From Cristatella mucedo (lineage: Eukaryota; Bryozoa; Phylactolaemata; Cristatellidae): 64,000 bases of DNA. Positions 10,637-21,528 of the stretch are shown one piece after another (position 1 is the stretch's first letter; each line of letters starts with the position of its first letter). The stretch covers positions 1,917,501-1,981,500 of the forward strand of contig WPIO01000046.1 of NCBI GenBank assembly GCA_009760855.2. The letters are read 5' to 3'. Both the position numbers and the translations under genes were made by a program. A model generated the notes under the pieces. It saw only the letters and a list, made by a program, of their open reading frames with translations. It was not told where the DNA came from and did not search any database.

Positions 10637-10755
10637 CTTTCATATTTATACAGATGATGCATAGCTAATTGTACGTGCTTTGATTTCCTCGTCTCTCAGC
10701 ATCTCAAACTCACTTGACTCACTTGCAGCATATATTGCTGATATTTGCATTTGGA
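10637..10755 (+). mobile_element. LINE-A fragment of the RT core
   Basis: The translation FHIYTDDA and SISNSLDSLAAYIADICIW match the FYADD...TSNSLNSLAACIDDIRTW part of LINE-A. Both ends are missing. Confidence 0.7.
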
Positions 10756-10769
10756 TACTAATAGTTATA

Positions 10770-10970
10770 ATCATAAAATATTTATATAGCTCTATAAAGG
10801 AAGTATCTCTTTTTAAAATATGTTACACAGTATGTAAAGAAGCATGTCTATTGGTTAGTAATAGCGTGCATAGTTTGAGAAACACACAGGCTCACGAAGG
10901 ACAGGGCAATTTACTTAGACGGAGCACAGGCTGTGAGGAACATGTAGGTTTGTAGCTTATATTTGAATGT
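10770..10970 (-). mobile_element. LINE-A 3' end, strongly diverged
   Basis: It resembles the reversed LINE-A 3' UTR (TATAAAGGAAG, TTGGTTAGTAATAGC, AGGCTCACGAAGGAC), with the hairpin region eroded. Confidence 0.5.
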
Positions 10971-12426
10971 TGATAATAATAATAATAACAATATTGATAA
11001 TGTATTTGTATAGCACCCTCAGTTAACTGAATCCCTCTCTAGGCACTTTACAGATATTATAAAGGAAGCACGACCAAATGATTAGTGGTAGCATTTTCAA
11101 ATCATCAAGAATGATAAGAAAGTAGTAAGTGAGTAAGATGTTACATGCAGAGGGTGAACATGTACATGTGGTTAGTAGACAGCAGGCACAGTTTCAGCAT
11201 GCATAAACATACAAAGTACGAATCACAACGATCCACTAAATGCTGTACTAAAAAGATGTGATTTAAGATTTTTTTTAAATGTCCTCATGCCAGGGAGAAT
11301 TTGTGACGTCAATCAGAAGTGAGTTCCAGGCATTGTTAATGTTGCCAAATCAGGAGATGACGTTATGTCACTCGGTAGTTCCAGGGTTTGGGGGTAGAAG
11401 CTGAAGAAACGATATATGGTGGATTTGATGGTTCTCAGGCGTAGTCATGCAAGCAGGTGTTGCTCCTCGAGGCCTAAGTAAGAAGTAATTCAGGCAGTTA
11501 GTCCGGAGCAAGAGAATCCGGGACCTAAAGGTGATCGATAGAATCTTGAAATCGATATGGTGCTTGATGGATAGCCAGTGCAGATTGGTGAGGAGTAGTT
11601 TAATGTAGACCTGTGCCGTGCACGACAAACAAGAGAGCTGCTGGGTTGAGCCTCGACCGTAAGCATCTTATTTCACAGAGAGGAAGACCTCCAAGTAGCG
11701 AGTTACAGAAGTCTAGATGGGGTGTAACGAATGCATGAACTAGCATGGCTTTAGCATCTTTGTCTAAGCAAGCCCAAATTTTTCTATAGAATGTAGTTAA
11801 AAGTAGACAGACTTGACCGTGGAGCTGATGTGGTCGTGTTATGAAAGTCCTTTTGAAGAGGACAGCCGTATTGAAAGCAGAGGCTACAGTAGATATGCTG
11901 ATTGAGCCCCTTTGAAGGGTTAGGCTTTCCAATTTTTGAGTAAGCAAGGTTTGCTCACAAGTAGTAAGTGGTTTTTATCGCATTCAGTTTGAGGAAGTTT
12001 GCTGCCATCCACTTGTAAATATAAGCAAACATTCTGCAGGGGAGCTGAGAGTTTGAGATTGGAGCTTCTGGTAACTGTTTAACACAATAGTAAAACACCT
12101 GTTTTTTGCAAAAGGTTAAAAAAACAGTAAACAGCTGTTTTTCCATTTTACTGTTTAACAGAAATTGTTTAACAAAAAGATTCTACAACTGAAGCTCCAA
12201 CTTTCATTATGGATATGAAATATGTAACGGAAAGCAACTTATAAAATTCCTTTTGAATATGTTAGTGATTTGTTATGATGATTTTTATAAAAGTGGCCAA
12301 AAACTATAATTAAATTGCAATTTTTCAAAAATTAAATGAGATATTAATTAAACTGATCTTGTGACATCAACAAATATTGATGTTCTCACCAGCCATGTCT
12401 TCAATTTGGGAATGTGCAGCCCAACG

Positions 12427-12527
12427 ATAATAATAATTCACTTGATAAAGCGCCCTCAGAGAACTCAATCTCTTTCTAGGCGCTTTACATTTGCTGTAAA
12501 GGGAAATGCAATTGAATGGTAAGTAAC
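12427..12527 (-). mobile_element. LINE-A 3' tail nested inside the hAT element
   Basis: AATAATAATTCACTTGATAAA, the hairpin, then TTTGCTGTAAAGGGAAATG: a 5'-truncated LINE-A end, closer to the young copies than the LINE around it. Confidence 0.85.
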
Positions 12528-12589
12528 GATAGAATCTAAATACGGAAGAAGAGCTAGAAGGTCAATGTGGACGATGCAATAAAATTATC

Positions 12590-14260
12590 AAATGTTCTGG
12601 AAACTGTATGACAACATGAACAATCTGAAAATACACGGAATTTATTTTGATAGACCTGCTGGAGGGTGTACATCAAAGGAAGAGCCCGTGAACACTAAGA
12701 GAACAACAACGTTTGCCGATTTCATGGTGCGAAAGAGTCTGGGGGAGATTGCCATTGATCTGCTACTGATGGAATATCGATTAGAGCTATCACTAGAAAC
12801 AAGTATACATGACAGTCAATCTCACGGGACGGATTCAAACTCCTTGCGAACGAAAGCGATGTGATTGAGCTGGTGTGCAATGATTGCGAAGAAAAGAGAA
12901 ACAAAACAATTGCCGACATCAAGCGAAAACGAGATAGAGGAGTACAATTTAGCGTGACTGTGGATGAATACACAACCGTGAGAGGACGTTGATTCGTTGA
13001 GTCAGCATTCATGATATCGGCGATGATACAACAACCAAGACGGGTCTTGTTTGCATATTTGGTTCGTACACTGCTCTCGATATGGTCGAATCAATAAAAC
13101 AGCATTTGAGCATTTTTGGAATAGCAATAGAAAGGGATTTGGTAGAATCTACTCAGGACGGCACTGCAGTAAATAAGAAATGCATTTGCCACATCGATCT
13201 CATCAAACAGTTCTGGTTAAACCATGGTCTGCACCTTGGAGTATGTGACACGTTATACAAGAAGAGTACTCACGGGTGATTTAAACCTGAATAGTGAACA
13301 TATTGAAATGGACAATTTTTGAAGCAGGTACGGACTCAGAAGCGATCAGCGATTAGAAGGAGGCGTCGATTATCACGATCTGCTCACGAAATCAGGCTAG
13401 CTTGTCAAATTCATCAAAAACATTAATCGTTTGAAATAGCGCCTTTCAATCCAAAGTAAAAGCTGAGTTCAGAAGCAAGATTGAACTGGATTTTAACGTG
13501 AAGACGCATTGGAACTCCATCCCAAATAATATTAGAGCCGCTAGTAAAGACTGAAGTGGCCATCCACGAGACACTTGCCAAATTTAAGGCACTGGAAATG
13601 ATGAGACATTTGAATTAGACACTCAAAACTCTTCTGGAAGCAATGGAACTTGTGAAACTTGCTGTTAAGAATTTAGGTTGAGAAGACGCGACGTTGATAA
13701 AAATGGACCTAAGTTTAGAATTGATGTTCAACAAGCTCTTTAACCTGAATAATGGCATTAGTACCAAGTTATTGGAAAATATGAAATATCGCGTTGAATA
13801 GCGATTGAACGAGAATGTTACGAACCTCTTGGGAAGTCTCAAAGATCTGTCCGTGGCCCGTCAAAAACTGCACTGAATTTTGCAGGAAATCTAGCGTCTC
13901 GTCTATTTAGAGTCAACGATGTAGAAGTTTACGAACAGTCGTCAAATGACGCTGAAAATGTTGTCATATCTCATCAAGATGAATTTGTTGCTTCAGAAAG
14001 ATGGATAATCAATTGCAGTCGGAGGGCAAAACAGTTTCAGATGGCTAAAGTCCGAATTCGCTCTCTTCAGGAACTCTGGCCAGCACACTGAAAATCTTCA
14101 GAAATTGTGCAACACAATTCTATCCTTTAAACCGACTTCAACGGACGTTAAGAGTTTTTTTGGTCTACGAATTTACGTACAAAATTAAGAGCTTGTCACA
14201 GAAGCTGGTTAGTGCACTTGTATTCTTTAAATATTATTGTAAGAATAACAATGTATTTAT
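12590..14260 (+). pseudogene. hAT transposase pseudogene
   Basis: Reading across frames gives the hAT order: an acidic-basic N-terminal part, VTVDEYTTVRGR (about 12955), VESIKQHLSIFGIAIERDLV then STQDGTAVNKK (13082-13180), and HGLHLGVCDTLYKK (about 13224-13265). Near 14150 comes RVFLVYEFTYKIKSLSQKL then VSALVFFKYY, which corresponds to the C-terminal hAT dimerisation segment (usually ERVFS...TKIRSRLS). Stops at 12991 and 13280, among others, and several frameshifts make it nonfunctional. No similarity to the MULE at 8.5 kb. Confidence 0.85.
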
Positions 14261-14650
14261 TTAGAACTTATCACGAAAGATATACAATAAAGCGTTTTTC
14301 ATCGCAAAAATAAGCTATTGCTTGTAAAATTAGTGAAAAATAGTAAAAACAGCTGTTTCGTGAAAATTGAAAACTAAACAGCTTTATTTTAAAGATGACT
14401 TTTTCAGAAACCCTATCCGAGATGCTGGGCGATAGTGAATGATCAAAGCACAAGTACAGCTGTGTATCATCTGCATAAAAATTGCAACCGAGTTTGTGCT
14501 TGGTAGTTACACTGACATGAGGGAGAGTGTAGGCCATACTCCAATAGCCTTTATATACAGGTATTCCCATTGGCCGTTGAGAACAGCTCTTTAAATTCTC
14601 CCGCTGACGTAGGACCTAAACTATTATAGGACAAAAGGAAAGGTTGGCTT

Positions 14651-14800
14651 ATTCATTTATATAGTAGCAGAAGAGCCTTTTTCGACAATCACATTGCTTT
14701 CATTGGGAAATAAAGGTTGTCTGCTGCAGAACTGAAGCCCGCGACCTGGGTCGTACAGTGTAAATACCTAGCCCCTAGGCTAGGAGTCCAGCAAAGCAAG
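14651..14800 (-). mobile_element. SINE-1-like copy inside the split LINE-A
   Basis: Reversed tail (GCAGAAGAGCCTTT), body, B-box-like GAACTGAAGCCC and GACCTGGGTCGTACAGTG, similar to the copy at 33462. Confidence 0.6.
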
Positions 14801-16399
14801 CAGAAAGACCTAAGACCTAAGTCAGCATTCTAGAGAAGGTCGTGATACACTTGCAGCAGTGCTGACTCTATTGAGCGATTTGCTCTAAAAGCTTACTTGC
14901 TCAGGCCTTACTGTCAGGATTACTTTCTATTCATGCCTCCCTGCGCATCACCTGCTCGTATGACTTTTGGTCGTGTGGTTGTGCATGAGAAATTTCAAAT
15001 TTACTGCAGTTCATTTCTTCAGCTTCTATCCCCCTAAGTCTGGGACTACCAAGTGACATCATGTCATCTCATGTGTTTACTAGAACTTACTTGCTATTTT
15101 TGATGTTTGATACTAGTATCCAACAGGTCTGACACTGCTCTTATTCCTTTGTCTTAGATAGAAACATCACTTGGTAGACTGGTCCGGTTTTGCTTAAGTT
15201 CCCTGGTCTACTGTTGTCTTTTTAATCAGTGACCTGACGATTGCAAACTAGATAGCAGTATGCATGGTGCATGGGGTCTAGAGGGCTAGTAGTCTTCAAG
15301 GCGATCTTGCCAATAGAGAAGATAGAAACACGATCCCCAGCTAGATCACTGCGAGGATGCGGCGGATGTAGGGCTTACTTGTGTTACTTCAGGAGGCTGA
15401 TTGTCGACATCAACATTTTAGAATTGTGCATCTGTGATTCTGTTATGTTCTCGTAGAAGCTAGACTTGGGCATCAGCTAGGATGGATTGATGCGACCTAC
15501 AACAATCCTTGTATATCGATGTAATAGTCCTGATCATGTACATGCTTTTCCAAGCTTACCACGAGTATTCCTAACTTGTTTCACATCTGCAGTAAACTAT
15601 AAGCTCTCTAGCTGAGTATGCAGAGTTTATGAGAGGATCTTAGACTCGTCCAGGACATTAGCAAGTGCCTTGTTGTGACAATCTACTAGTGAAAGCAGTC
15701 AGGTGGAGGATTGGGTATATTCAAGTACAGCTTAAATATCAAGATTCTTAAGATTTTGCGATCGGCGGTGATGTTGGATACCGAAGGGGATGCATGCTGA
15801 GGAGAGGAGCTCTGCATGTGGTGAGATGTGCAGACTTTGGTAGCTGTAGGAATCAACAGCCTACAATTGCGATAGAATATCCGATGGAGAGTATGACCTT
15901 TGGTTTTAGTGGTGCCATGCACATGAGCTACGATAGAAAGTGAATCAGCCAAAGAGTGAAGCTTGTCATACAGGGGTTCAGTTGGGTAATGGAATTGAAT
16001 GTTAAAATCTCCCAGTACGAGAAAGGGACGATGTTGGGAAGACAGAATCGAAATGAGATCGGACAGTCTTCAATCAAGCAAGTCTTAATACAAAGGGGCA
16101 ATTTGGTGATTGCCCCAAGGCAGCTGGTGGTTGGGGGGTCTCAGTGTAAGAGATTCGAGGGGCTTCTCTGAACAGGCTGTAAATGGACTAAAACTCACTG
16201 CGAAACGAGCAGCAGTTACTGTCCCTGTGTTAATTGATCTCGGGGTATTCAAGAAAGAGAAGCCTGTAGTGGCTTTAATCTTTTCAGAAAGTTAATTGAT
16301 GTCAACCAGATCTTGACCACAGTAAACTAGTCGAAGGCATCGTCCTGAATCATGATACTAGGTCCCTATTAAATATAGTAGTTGCACAACTCTGCACCT

Positions 16400-17012
16400 A
16401 GGTTTGTGTGTAGTGAGTGTCGAAGTTGCCACATCACACCACTTCTTGCCGACCTGCACTGGCTTCCAGTCAAGCAACATTGACTTCAAGGTTTTGTCAC
16501 TCACTTTTAGATTCCTTCATTCTTTGGCTCCAGCCTACCTATCAGATCTTCTCCCCCACCAGGCTAAGCATCATTCTGCCCACTTTTCGGATTCTAAGTA
16601 TTTAACTATACCTTGTACAAACCTCAAATCCTTTATAGACCTTACCTTGAGTTCGTATGCTCCCAAAGCCTGGAACTCACTCCCGACCTGTGTCACGACA
16701 TCTCCTGACTTGTCCACATTTAAAAAGAAACTAAAAATGCTTCTATTTATGACAGCATTTAATGGGTCCCTGTGATTTATTCTTTATGTGGTTATGCATG
16801 CTGACACTGTTGCATACTGCCACTAACCACACTTGCATGCGGACCCTGAGCATGTCACCCCTAACCATGTTATTCTTGTTGTTTATTGAGCATGCTACCA
16901 CTAACCAATCGATCGTGCTTCCTTTGCAGCAATTGTAATGCGCCTAGAAAGAGATTGAGTTCTCTGAGGGCGCTTTTTAAAATGTATTGTTATTACTATT
17001 ATTATATTATCA
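16400..17012 (+). mobile_element. LINE-A 3' end
   Basis: An open stretch of 123 codons (16404-16775) carries SLAPAYLSDLLPHQAKHH and APKAWNSLPTCVTTSPDL, the conserved end of the LINE-A protein. The 3' UTR and the hairpin follow, ending in TATTATATTAT. Head-to-head with the (-) LINE-A copy at 10975-16360. Confidence 0.9.
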
Positions 17013-17124
17013 TTAGTACTGAATTTGGAACCTGCATTCCATAGCACATTGTAGAGTGACCCGGGTTGACGGGGTTGTAGCATGCTTGATGACAATTTCG
17101 CTAAGAGTAATGTACTGTGTGGCC

Positions 17125-17705
17125 TTGAGCGAGAGTAAACTAGGCAGCTTGAAACAATGCAAGACATACTAGAGATGTGTCTCTTACCCTTTCTCGTACT
17201 TCGTCTTGGCTTCTTGATGGAGATACCCAGAGCATGTAAGTCAAGCTGGGCCATACATTTGAAATGCCATGTAGACTTCTGTAACTTACTACTTGGGAGG
17301 TTTTTCTTCCTGAGCAATAAGATGCTCAGGGTTGGAGCAAAACTAAGCAGATAGGTTGTTCTGTCGTGAACTGCCACATAGCAACACTAAAACCGACTTG
17401 CACTGGCTTCTCTTTACGATTTGCATCGACTTCAAGCTTCTGCCATTCTCTAATAGATGCATTTCTCTTGCATTGCTCTTTCCCTGGCTTACATGTCTGA
17501 AATACTTACTGCCTAGGCTTACCATCCCACCAACCCCTGCTCGGAATCTGGTCGATTAGGCAGTGCCGATAACCCACCTCAAATCCAGCAGATACTGTTC
17601 ATTCAGTTCCTGTTCGCCAGAAACTCACACCGAACTGACGTCATGACACCCTATGACTTAAGCACATTTAAAAAGAAGCTTAATTTATGGTTACTATTTC
17701 TCTTG
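17125..17705 (+). mobile_element. LINE-A-related fragment, strongly diverged
   Basis: HVDFCNLLLGRFF, TDLHWLLFTICIDFKLL and, near 17640, SHRTDVMTPYDLSTFKKKL follow the order of the LINE-A C-terminus across frames. No tail remains. Confidence 0.6.
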
Positions 17706-18680
17706 CAGGGAGTTGGTAAATGCCTGGGTAGTGATTCTGCTGTCTTGTAGTGTTATACAGAAGACTATTTATATCATTATTATAACAATTATGTCATTAT
17801 TATATCATTATTGTAATTACTATGCCGTTATTTTCCGAGTCCTGATTTATTCTTGCTTCACACATACAGGTCGACTCGCCTTAATATATTCTTCTAGATG
17901 AAAAATATCAAGATATGCATTGCTTTCGAGCTGCTATGCTACACAGTTTAAAATCTTATGCAATTTGTCGGTGGGTATTTCTTCCTACCGTTCTGCTTGT
18001 CATTCCCCCAGAACCATTCAAACCTATCCGAAAGATCATTTTGATCTGATTTGCAGAAATTCCTTCTTTACTCCTCAGCAGGTTGAGGAAGTGCTTAAGC
18101 ATTCCAGTGCTATTCACGAATGCTGGTTTTGCATGAAAGTCACCCGCCTCCAGTGCCTACATCGACTGGTCTTCAGGGAAGTCGTCATTTCGAAAATGCT
18201 TACGAAAAGGCATGCACTCGCAAAGTGCATAAGCATTTAATTAAACGCATATACATTTAGTTGAATGCATCTATATGTATATACTTAATGCATCAATGTT
18301 CACCATGCCCTAAAAATATAGGCCATATGCTGCATCCTAAAAAGGCGATACTGAACACATACGAGATTGGGCCCATTGTTCCACACGTGCTAAGCAGGTA
18401 CTATGCAGCTGAGCTAAATCGCCATTCGATGAGTAAAGAGTTAGTGAGATTAATTTTGAGCCGATATCTGTTGTAGTGTTGTGGCTTGCCTTATTTTTCT
18501 CTGTTAATGGTGTATGGGATGCTCGTGAAATAAACAAAACTTCTTGCCAGCACGGTCAGGCCCATTGTCATGACTGCTAGATACAAATTAGGCTTCACTG
18601 CCACACCAGATGCAAATTAATAAGATGTTATTTGGCAACTAGACTGTTGGCTTAGCCAGCAAGGCTACTAACTAGTAGCA
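17706..18680. other. GPR89 intron sequence, nothing recognised
   Basis: A 106-codon + strand frame (17920-18240) includes FTPQQVEEVLKHSS and HECWFCMKVT. It does not match a family I know, and I see no supporting splice context. A short GCATA-rich stretch lies near 18190-18290. Confidence 0.35.
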
Positions 18681-18681
18681 T

Positions 18682-19204
18682 CGTCGCTCACTTTTAGGTC
18701 CCTTCATTCTATGGCTCCAGCCTATCTTTCAGATATACTACCCCATCAGGCCAAGCATCGTACCACCCGCTTTTTGGAATCCAACAGTCTAGAAATACCT
18801 TGTACAAACCTTAAATCCTTTGGAGACCGTGCATTTAGTTCGTATGCTCCCACAACCTGGAACTCCCTCCCGACCTGCGTCAGAACATCCCCCGACCTGA
18901 CCAAATTTAAAAGGAACATAAAAACACACCTATTTAGGACAGCATTTAGCGGGTCCCTGTGATTCGTCCTTGATGTGCTTATGCGTGCTGACACTGTGCA
19001 TGCTGCCACTAACCACATTCGCATGCTGACCCTGTGCATGTCACCCCTAACCATATTATTCATTTTGTTTGTTTTTCAAGCATGATTTTACTTACCATTC
19101 AATTGCATTTCACTTTGCAGCAAATGTAAAGCGCCTAGAGAGAGAGATTAAGTTCTCTGAGGGCGCTTTATCAAGTGAATTATTATTATTATTACTATTA
19201 TCGT
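18682..19204 (+). mobile_element. LINE-A 3' end, young copy
   Basis: Begins within the codons for SLTFRSLHSMAPAYLSDIL and continues through FKRNIKTHLFRTAFSGSL and stop (18962), the 3' UTR, the hairpin and a TTATTATTATTACT tail. 5'-truncated and little diverged. About 560 bp before the last GPR89 exon. Confidence 0.93.
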
Positions 19205-19763
19205 GAGACAGAGGTGTTCTCAACCTGGTATCTTATTATGTAGCTTCTAGTAGAAAGCTTGGTGACGATTGATTATTAAAAGACCCAATGGGAACGTTAG
19301 GCTGTGCCTTGGGTATCAGTGTGAATATTTATGAGCAGTACTGTCTTGGTGCCAGGCGTAGGATGGTTATTGGAATCGCTGTTTTTCTCGCGCATCGGGA
19401 GATAATTTGGTATTTCGAAAATTGCCAGCCTTGGTCTCCTTGCACACCCGCTGTCACCGATTCGAGCGAGCCATATATTCGCGTGTCGATCACTCACCTC
19501 GAAGCATTGCATCTGACCTGGCGTCGTTGTGGCCACCACTCTCCCTGGTCGGACGAGAACGAAAGGCCTCACTAGACCCAGGGCAGTCGTCGCGCCTCCA
19601 GAATTATTCCATATAAGTTGTTGTTTGTGCTGCCCACGCGTCGGCAAGCGCGGAAGTTGCTGAAGTCTCCGGTGAAGCAGGGTCTAACCTTCTGGGACAC
19701 TGCAGACTGCCAGCGTTGCCAAGTAACTACGAGTGCATACTCTTTTGTTTTCGAACGTCGCAG

Positions 19764-19914
19764 GCTGATTATAACCGAGGTTCTCGGCGAGCTGCAGTTC
19801 AACTTCTACCACCGCTGGTTCGACGTGATATTCCTCGTGAGCGCTTTGACGAGCATAGCTTTCCTCTACATTGCGCACAAGCAGTCGCCCCTGCCCAGCA
19901 AGGACCTGCAGTGA
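19764..19914 (+). CDS. GPR89: GPR89 terminal coding exon
   Basis: The acceptor CGTCGCAG ends at 19763. The first base completes the split arginine codon, and the frame reads [17 protein letters not shown], then the membrane helix [19 protein letters not shown], then [13 protein letters not shown] and TGA at 19912-19914. The helix and the HKQ motif after it are hallmarks of the GPR89 C-terminus; the last few residues are variable in the family. The same frame is open upstream to 19618, but that part is intron. The exon sits in a GC-richer stretch than the intron before it. Confidence 0.97.
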
Positions 19915-20545
19915 GCGCTGAGCACAGCTCAGCCTGCTCTCAGTAGCCGCTGCGGTCATGCTGGATGCACCGCTGCTCGGCCAGCCGTGACCGCTGTCTG
20001 CCGGCGTGCTGCCGTTCTTTGCGCCTTCCTGCTCCATGCTCTCCTGCTGCACTGTTTCCGCTGATCGACACTTGTTGAGGAGACAGCGGGGGAGGGTGGA
20101 GGCGTTTGCAAGCGTGCGCAGCTGACAGGGCTGAGCAGTCTGCTGCTGCTGCTCTGTGTGCCGACCGGTGTTCCACCCCACGCTCGGGAGCCATGCTCGG
20201 GATGCCGCCACCGCCAAGGACGGCCGGCATTTGCGCAGTGGAGGCAAATTGCACGCTCCAGCATGGCTTGCCGTGCGTCCTCCATCCATCCAGAACTCCT
20301 CGCCCGCCAGGTTGTGGCCGGTTCCATCGTGGAGTGGCCTTGCCGAGGCCAGAGATGGGCGCGACGAGCAGCGACTCGGGCATTATGGCCTGCCTGTCAC
20401 GGCTGGCTGGCTGGCCTGATTGGTATTTTCGAAAGATGCAAAAGATCGAGAGCTGCGCCTCTTTGCGATGCCTGCTATGCTGCGGCGTGCATCGAGGCGA
20501 GGCAACAAATTGTCAGCAGCAATAAAATGTCCGATGCAATACAGC
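19915..20545 (+). other. GPR89: GPR89 3' untranslated region
   Basis: This GC-rich stretch runs from the GPR89 stop to just past the first AATAAA. It contains CTGCTG runs and overlapping open frames on both strands (up to about 200 codons), none of which resembles a known protein. I read those frames as a by-product of high GC. The cleavage site is assumed to be 10-25 bases after the signal. Confidence 0.7.
20521..20526 (+). promoter_or_regulatory. Poly(A) signal AATAAA for GPR89
   Basis: This is the first canonical AATAAA after the GPR89 stop codon, about 607 bases downstream on the coding strand. No earlier copy was seen between 19915 and 20520. Confidence 0.7.
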
Positions 20546-21528
20546 GTGCGACTCGTTCTTACGTAGTCATCTTCACTCGTGCCAGCTCGTTGGTAGCGTG
20601 CTGGTGCGCACGAATGGTATACTGTTGCATGCAGCAAGCGCGCCGCGAACGTCTTGGTTGGGGGAGGAGGAGGGCCGCAAAGCTGGGGCAGCCCCAGCGA
20701 CCTGGCAGAGAGACGGGAGTTGCAAGAGTTGCAAGAGCAAACAGCATGTTGCCAGCACTTGCCCAGGGATGGCAGGTGGGTACGATCGTCCTCGTGTCGC
20801 TAGCGTTGCAAGTGAGATCGTGATGGGTCGTCCTGCCACTGTAACACCAATCACAAGGTACTGCCAGTACTGGTTGTTGGGTTATCAGAGAATGTGAGTA
20901 GATGCTGGTCATTTCAGTCAGCCATCAGACAGCAGTAGCTGAAGCGACAGGTGGAGTCGTACTTCCTGTCGGAATAAGGTCTCGCTTAGGAAACGTGCCC
21001 CTTGTTCTGGACAGAGCTACTGTTGCAGGCACTGACTGGACTGCCCTTCGCAGACGAGTTCGGCTCGCCTGCGCTGCTGGCCAGGCCTCGAGCAGTTGCT
21101 CGCTGACCAGATTCTCGGGCGTGTTTGGTCAGCGATCTCTCGGTTGCTCGCCTCTGGCAGTCGCATTTGGCCGGGACAAATGCAGTGGCTTACTCGTTTG
21201 GGCCCTAAACGACTGCCTTGCTCCACACGGATGGTTGTGTACCGTCTTTGCATTCAGGCTGACCTTTGGCTGTGGTACTCGCTTGGACGTCTCTGGCTAG
21301 TGAAGCTGCATTTGACCTTCCTTCGATAATCCAGACACTTGCTCAGACACCTATTTGTCAACAGCTTTTTTGCTGCTATTTATTTGCTGCACACTTCTTT
21401 GACTGATCCCCGATAACCTCCATAAACTATATGCTAATAAAAGGAAGACAGGAGAAAGATTAATCGAAAGCAATGTCACAAAATATCGATCATCTTTGCT
21501 GATGCAGAATTGCTATTTGAAGCAATGT
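20546..21528. other. GC-rich intergenic stretch after GPR89
   Basis: Overlapping open frames of 90-130 codons exist on both strands, none with a recognisable domain. It continues the base composition of the GPR89 3' UTR and drops to AT-rich sequence near 21340. Confidence 0.45.

Larger units (their letters stand above)
12056..14424 (+). mobile_element. hAT-family DNA transposon, degenerate, inserted in LINE-A
   Basis: The LINE-A sequence matching the TSNSLN region is interrupted here and resumes on the other side, so the edges are placed by where LINE homology stops (within about 10 bases). The interior encodes a broken hAT transposase. Both sub-ends are AT-rich and carry the palindrome AAACAGCTGTTT (about 12132 and 14347). 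Exact terminal repeats and the 8-bp target duplication could not be settled by eye. Confidence 0.75.
10975..16360 (-). mobile_element. LINE-A copy reaching into the endonuclease domain, split by a hAT element
   Basis: Read from right to left: a partial APE endonuclease with FLVLGDFNIQFHYP (the GDFN motif, near 15960-16050) and HGTTKTKGHTL; the linker and RT regions broken by stops (15150-15700); FYADDTQLYLCFDHS (14430-14500); then, beyond the hAT element, FLKLNAIKT, LDFCNSLLGGLP (11690) and the 3' UTR ending at the AAT repeat near 10975. A SINE-1 copy (14651-14800) also sits in it. This is the longest LINE-A copy in the window, and the only one that clearly shows the endonuclease. It is inactive. 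Confidence 0.85.
306..20545 (+). other. GPR89: GPR89 (Golgi pH regulator) gene, 3' part: last five exons, introns and 3' UTR
   Basis: Five exons join in frame and match the C-terminal third of animal GPR89 proteins residue by residue. The product is a multi-pass membrane protein of Golgi and ER, described as an anion channel that supports acidification of the Golgi lumen; plant GTG proteins are relatives. The joined coding part is 459 nt (153 codons) plus stop, about the expected length for this end of the roughly 455-residue protein. Introns are 402-1752, 1843-4353, 4420-4630 and 4690-19763, with GT and AG ends and phases 0, 0, 0 and 2. The 5' exons were sought in 1-305 and not seen, so they lie left of the window. 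The last intron is about 15 kb and full of transposons. Identity comes from recalled family sequence, not a database search, but the match is too long and too well phased to be chance. Confidence 0.95.

Noticed and set aside
17920-18240. 106-codon + strand frame with HECWFCMKVT
   Set aside because: Looks partly protein-like, but no family could be named and no splice support was seen; left as unexplained intron.
19684-20823. Frames of 120-220 codons on both strands around the GPR89 3' UTR
   Set aside because: They overlap the last GPR89 exon or its UTR in other frames, lie in GC-rich sequence and show no recognisable domain.
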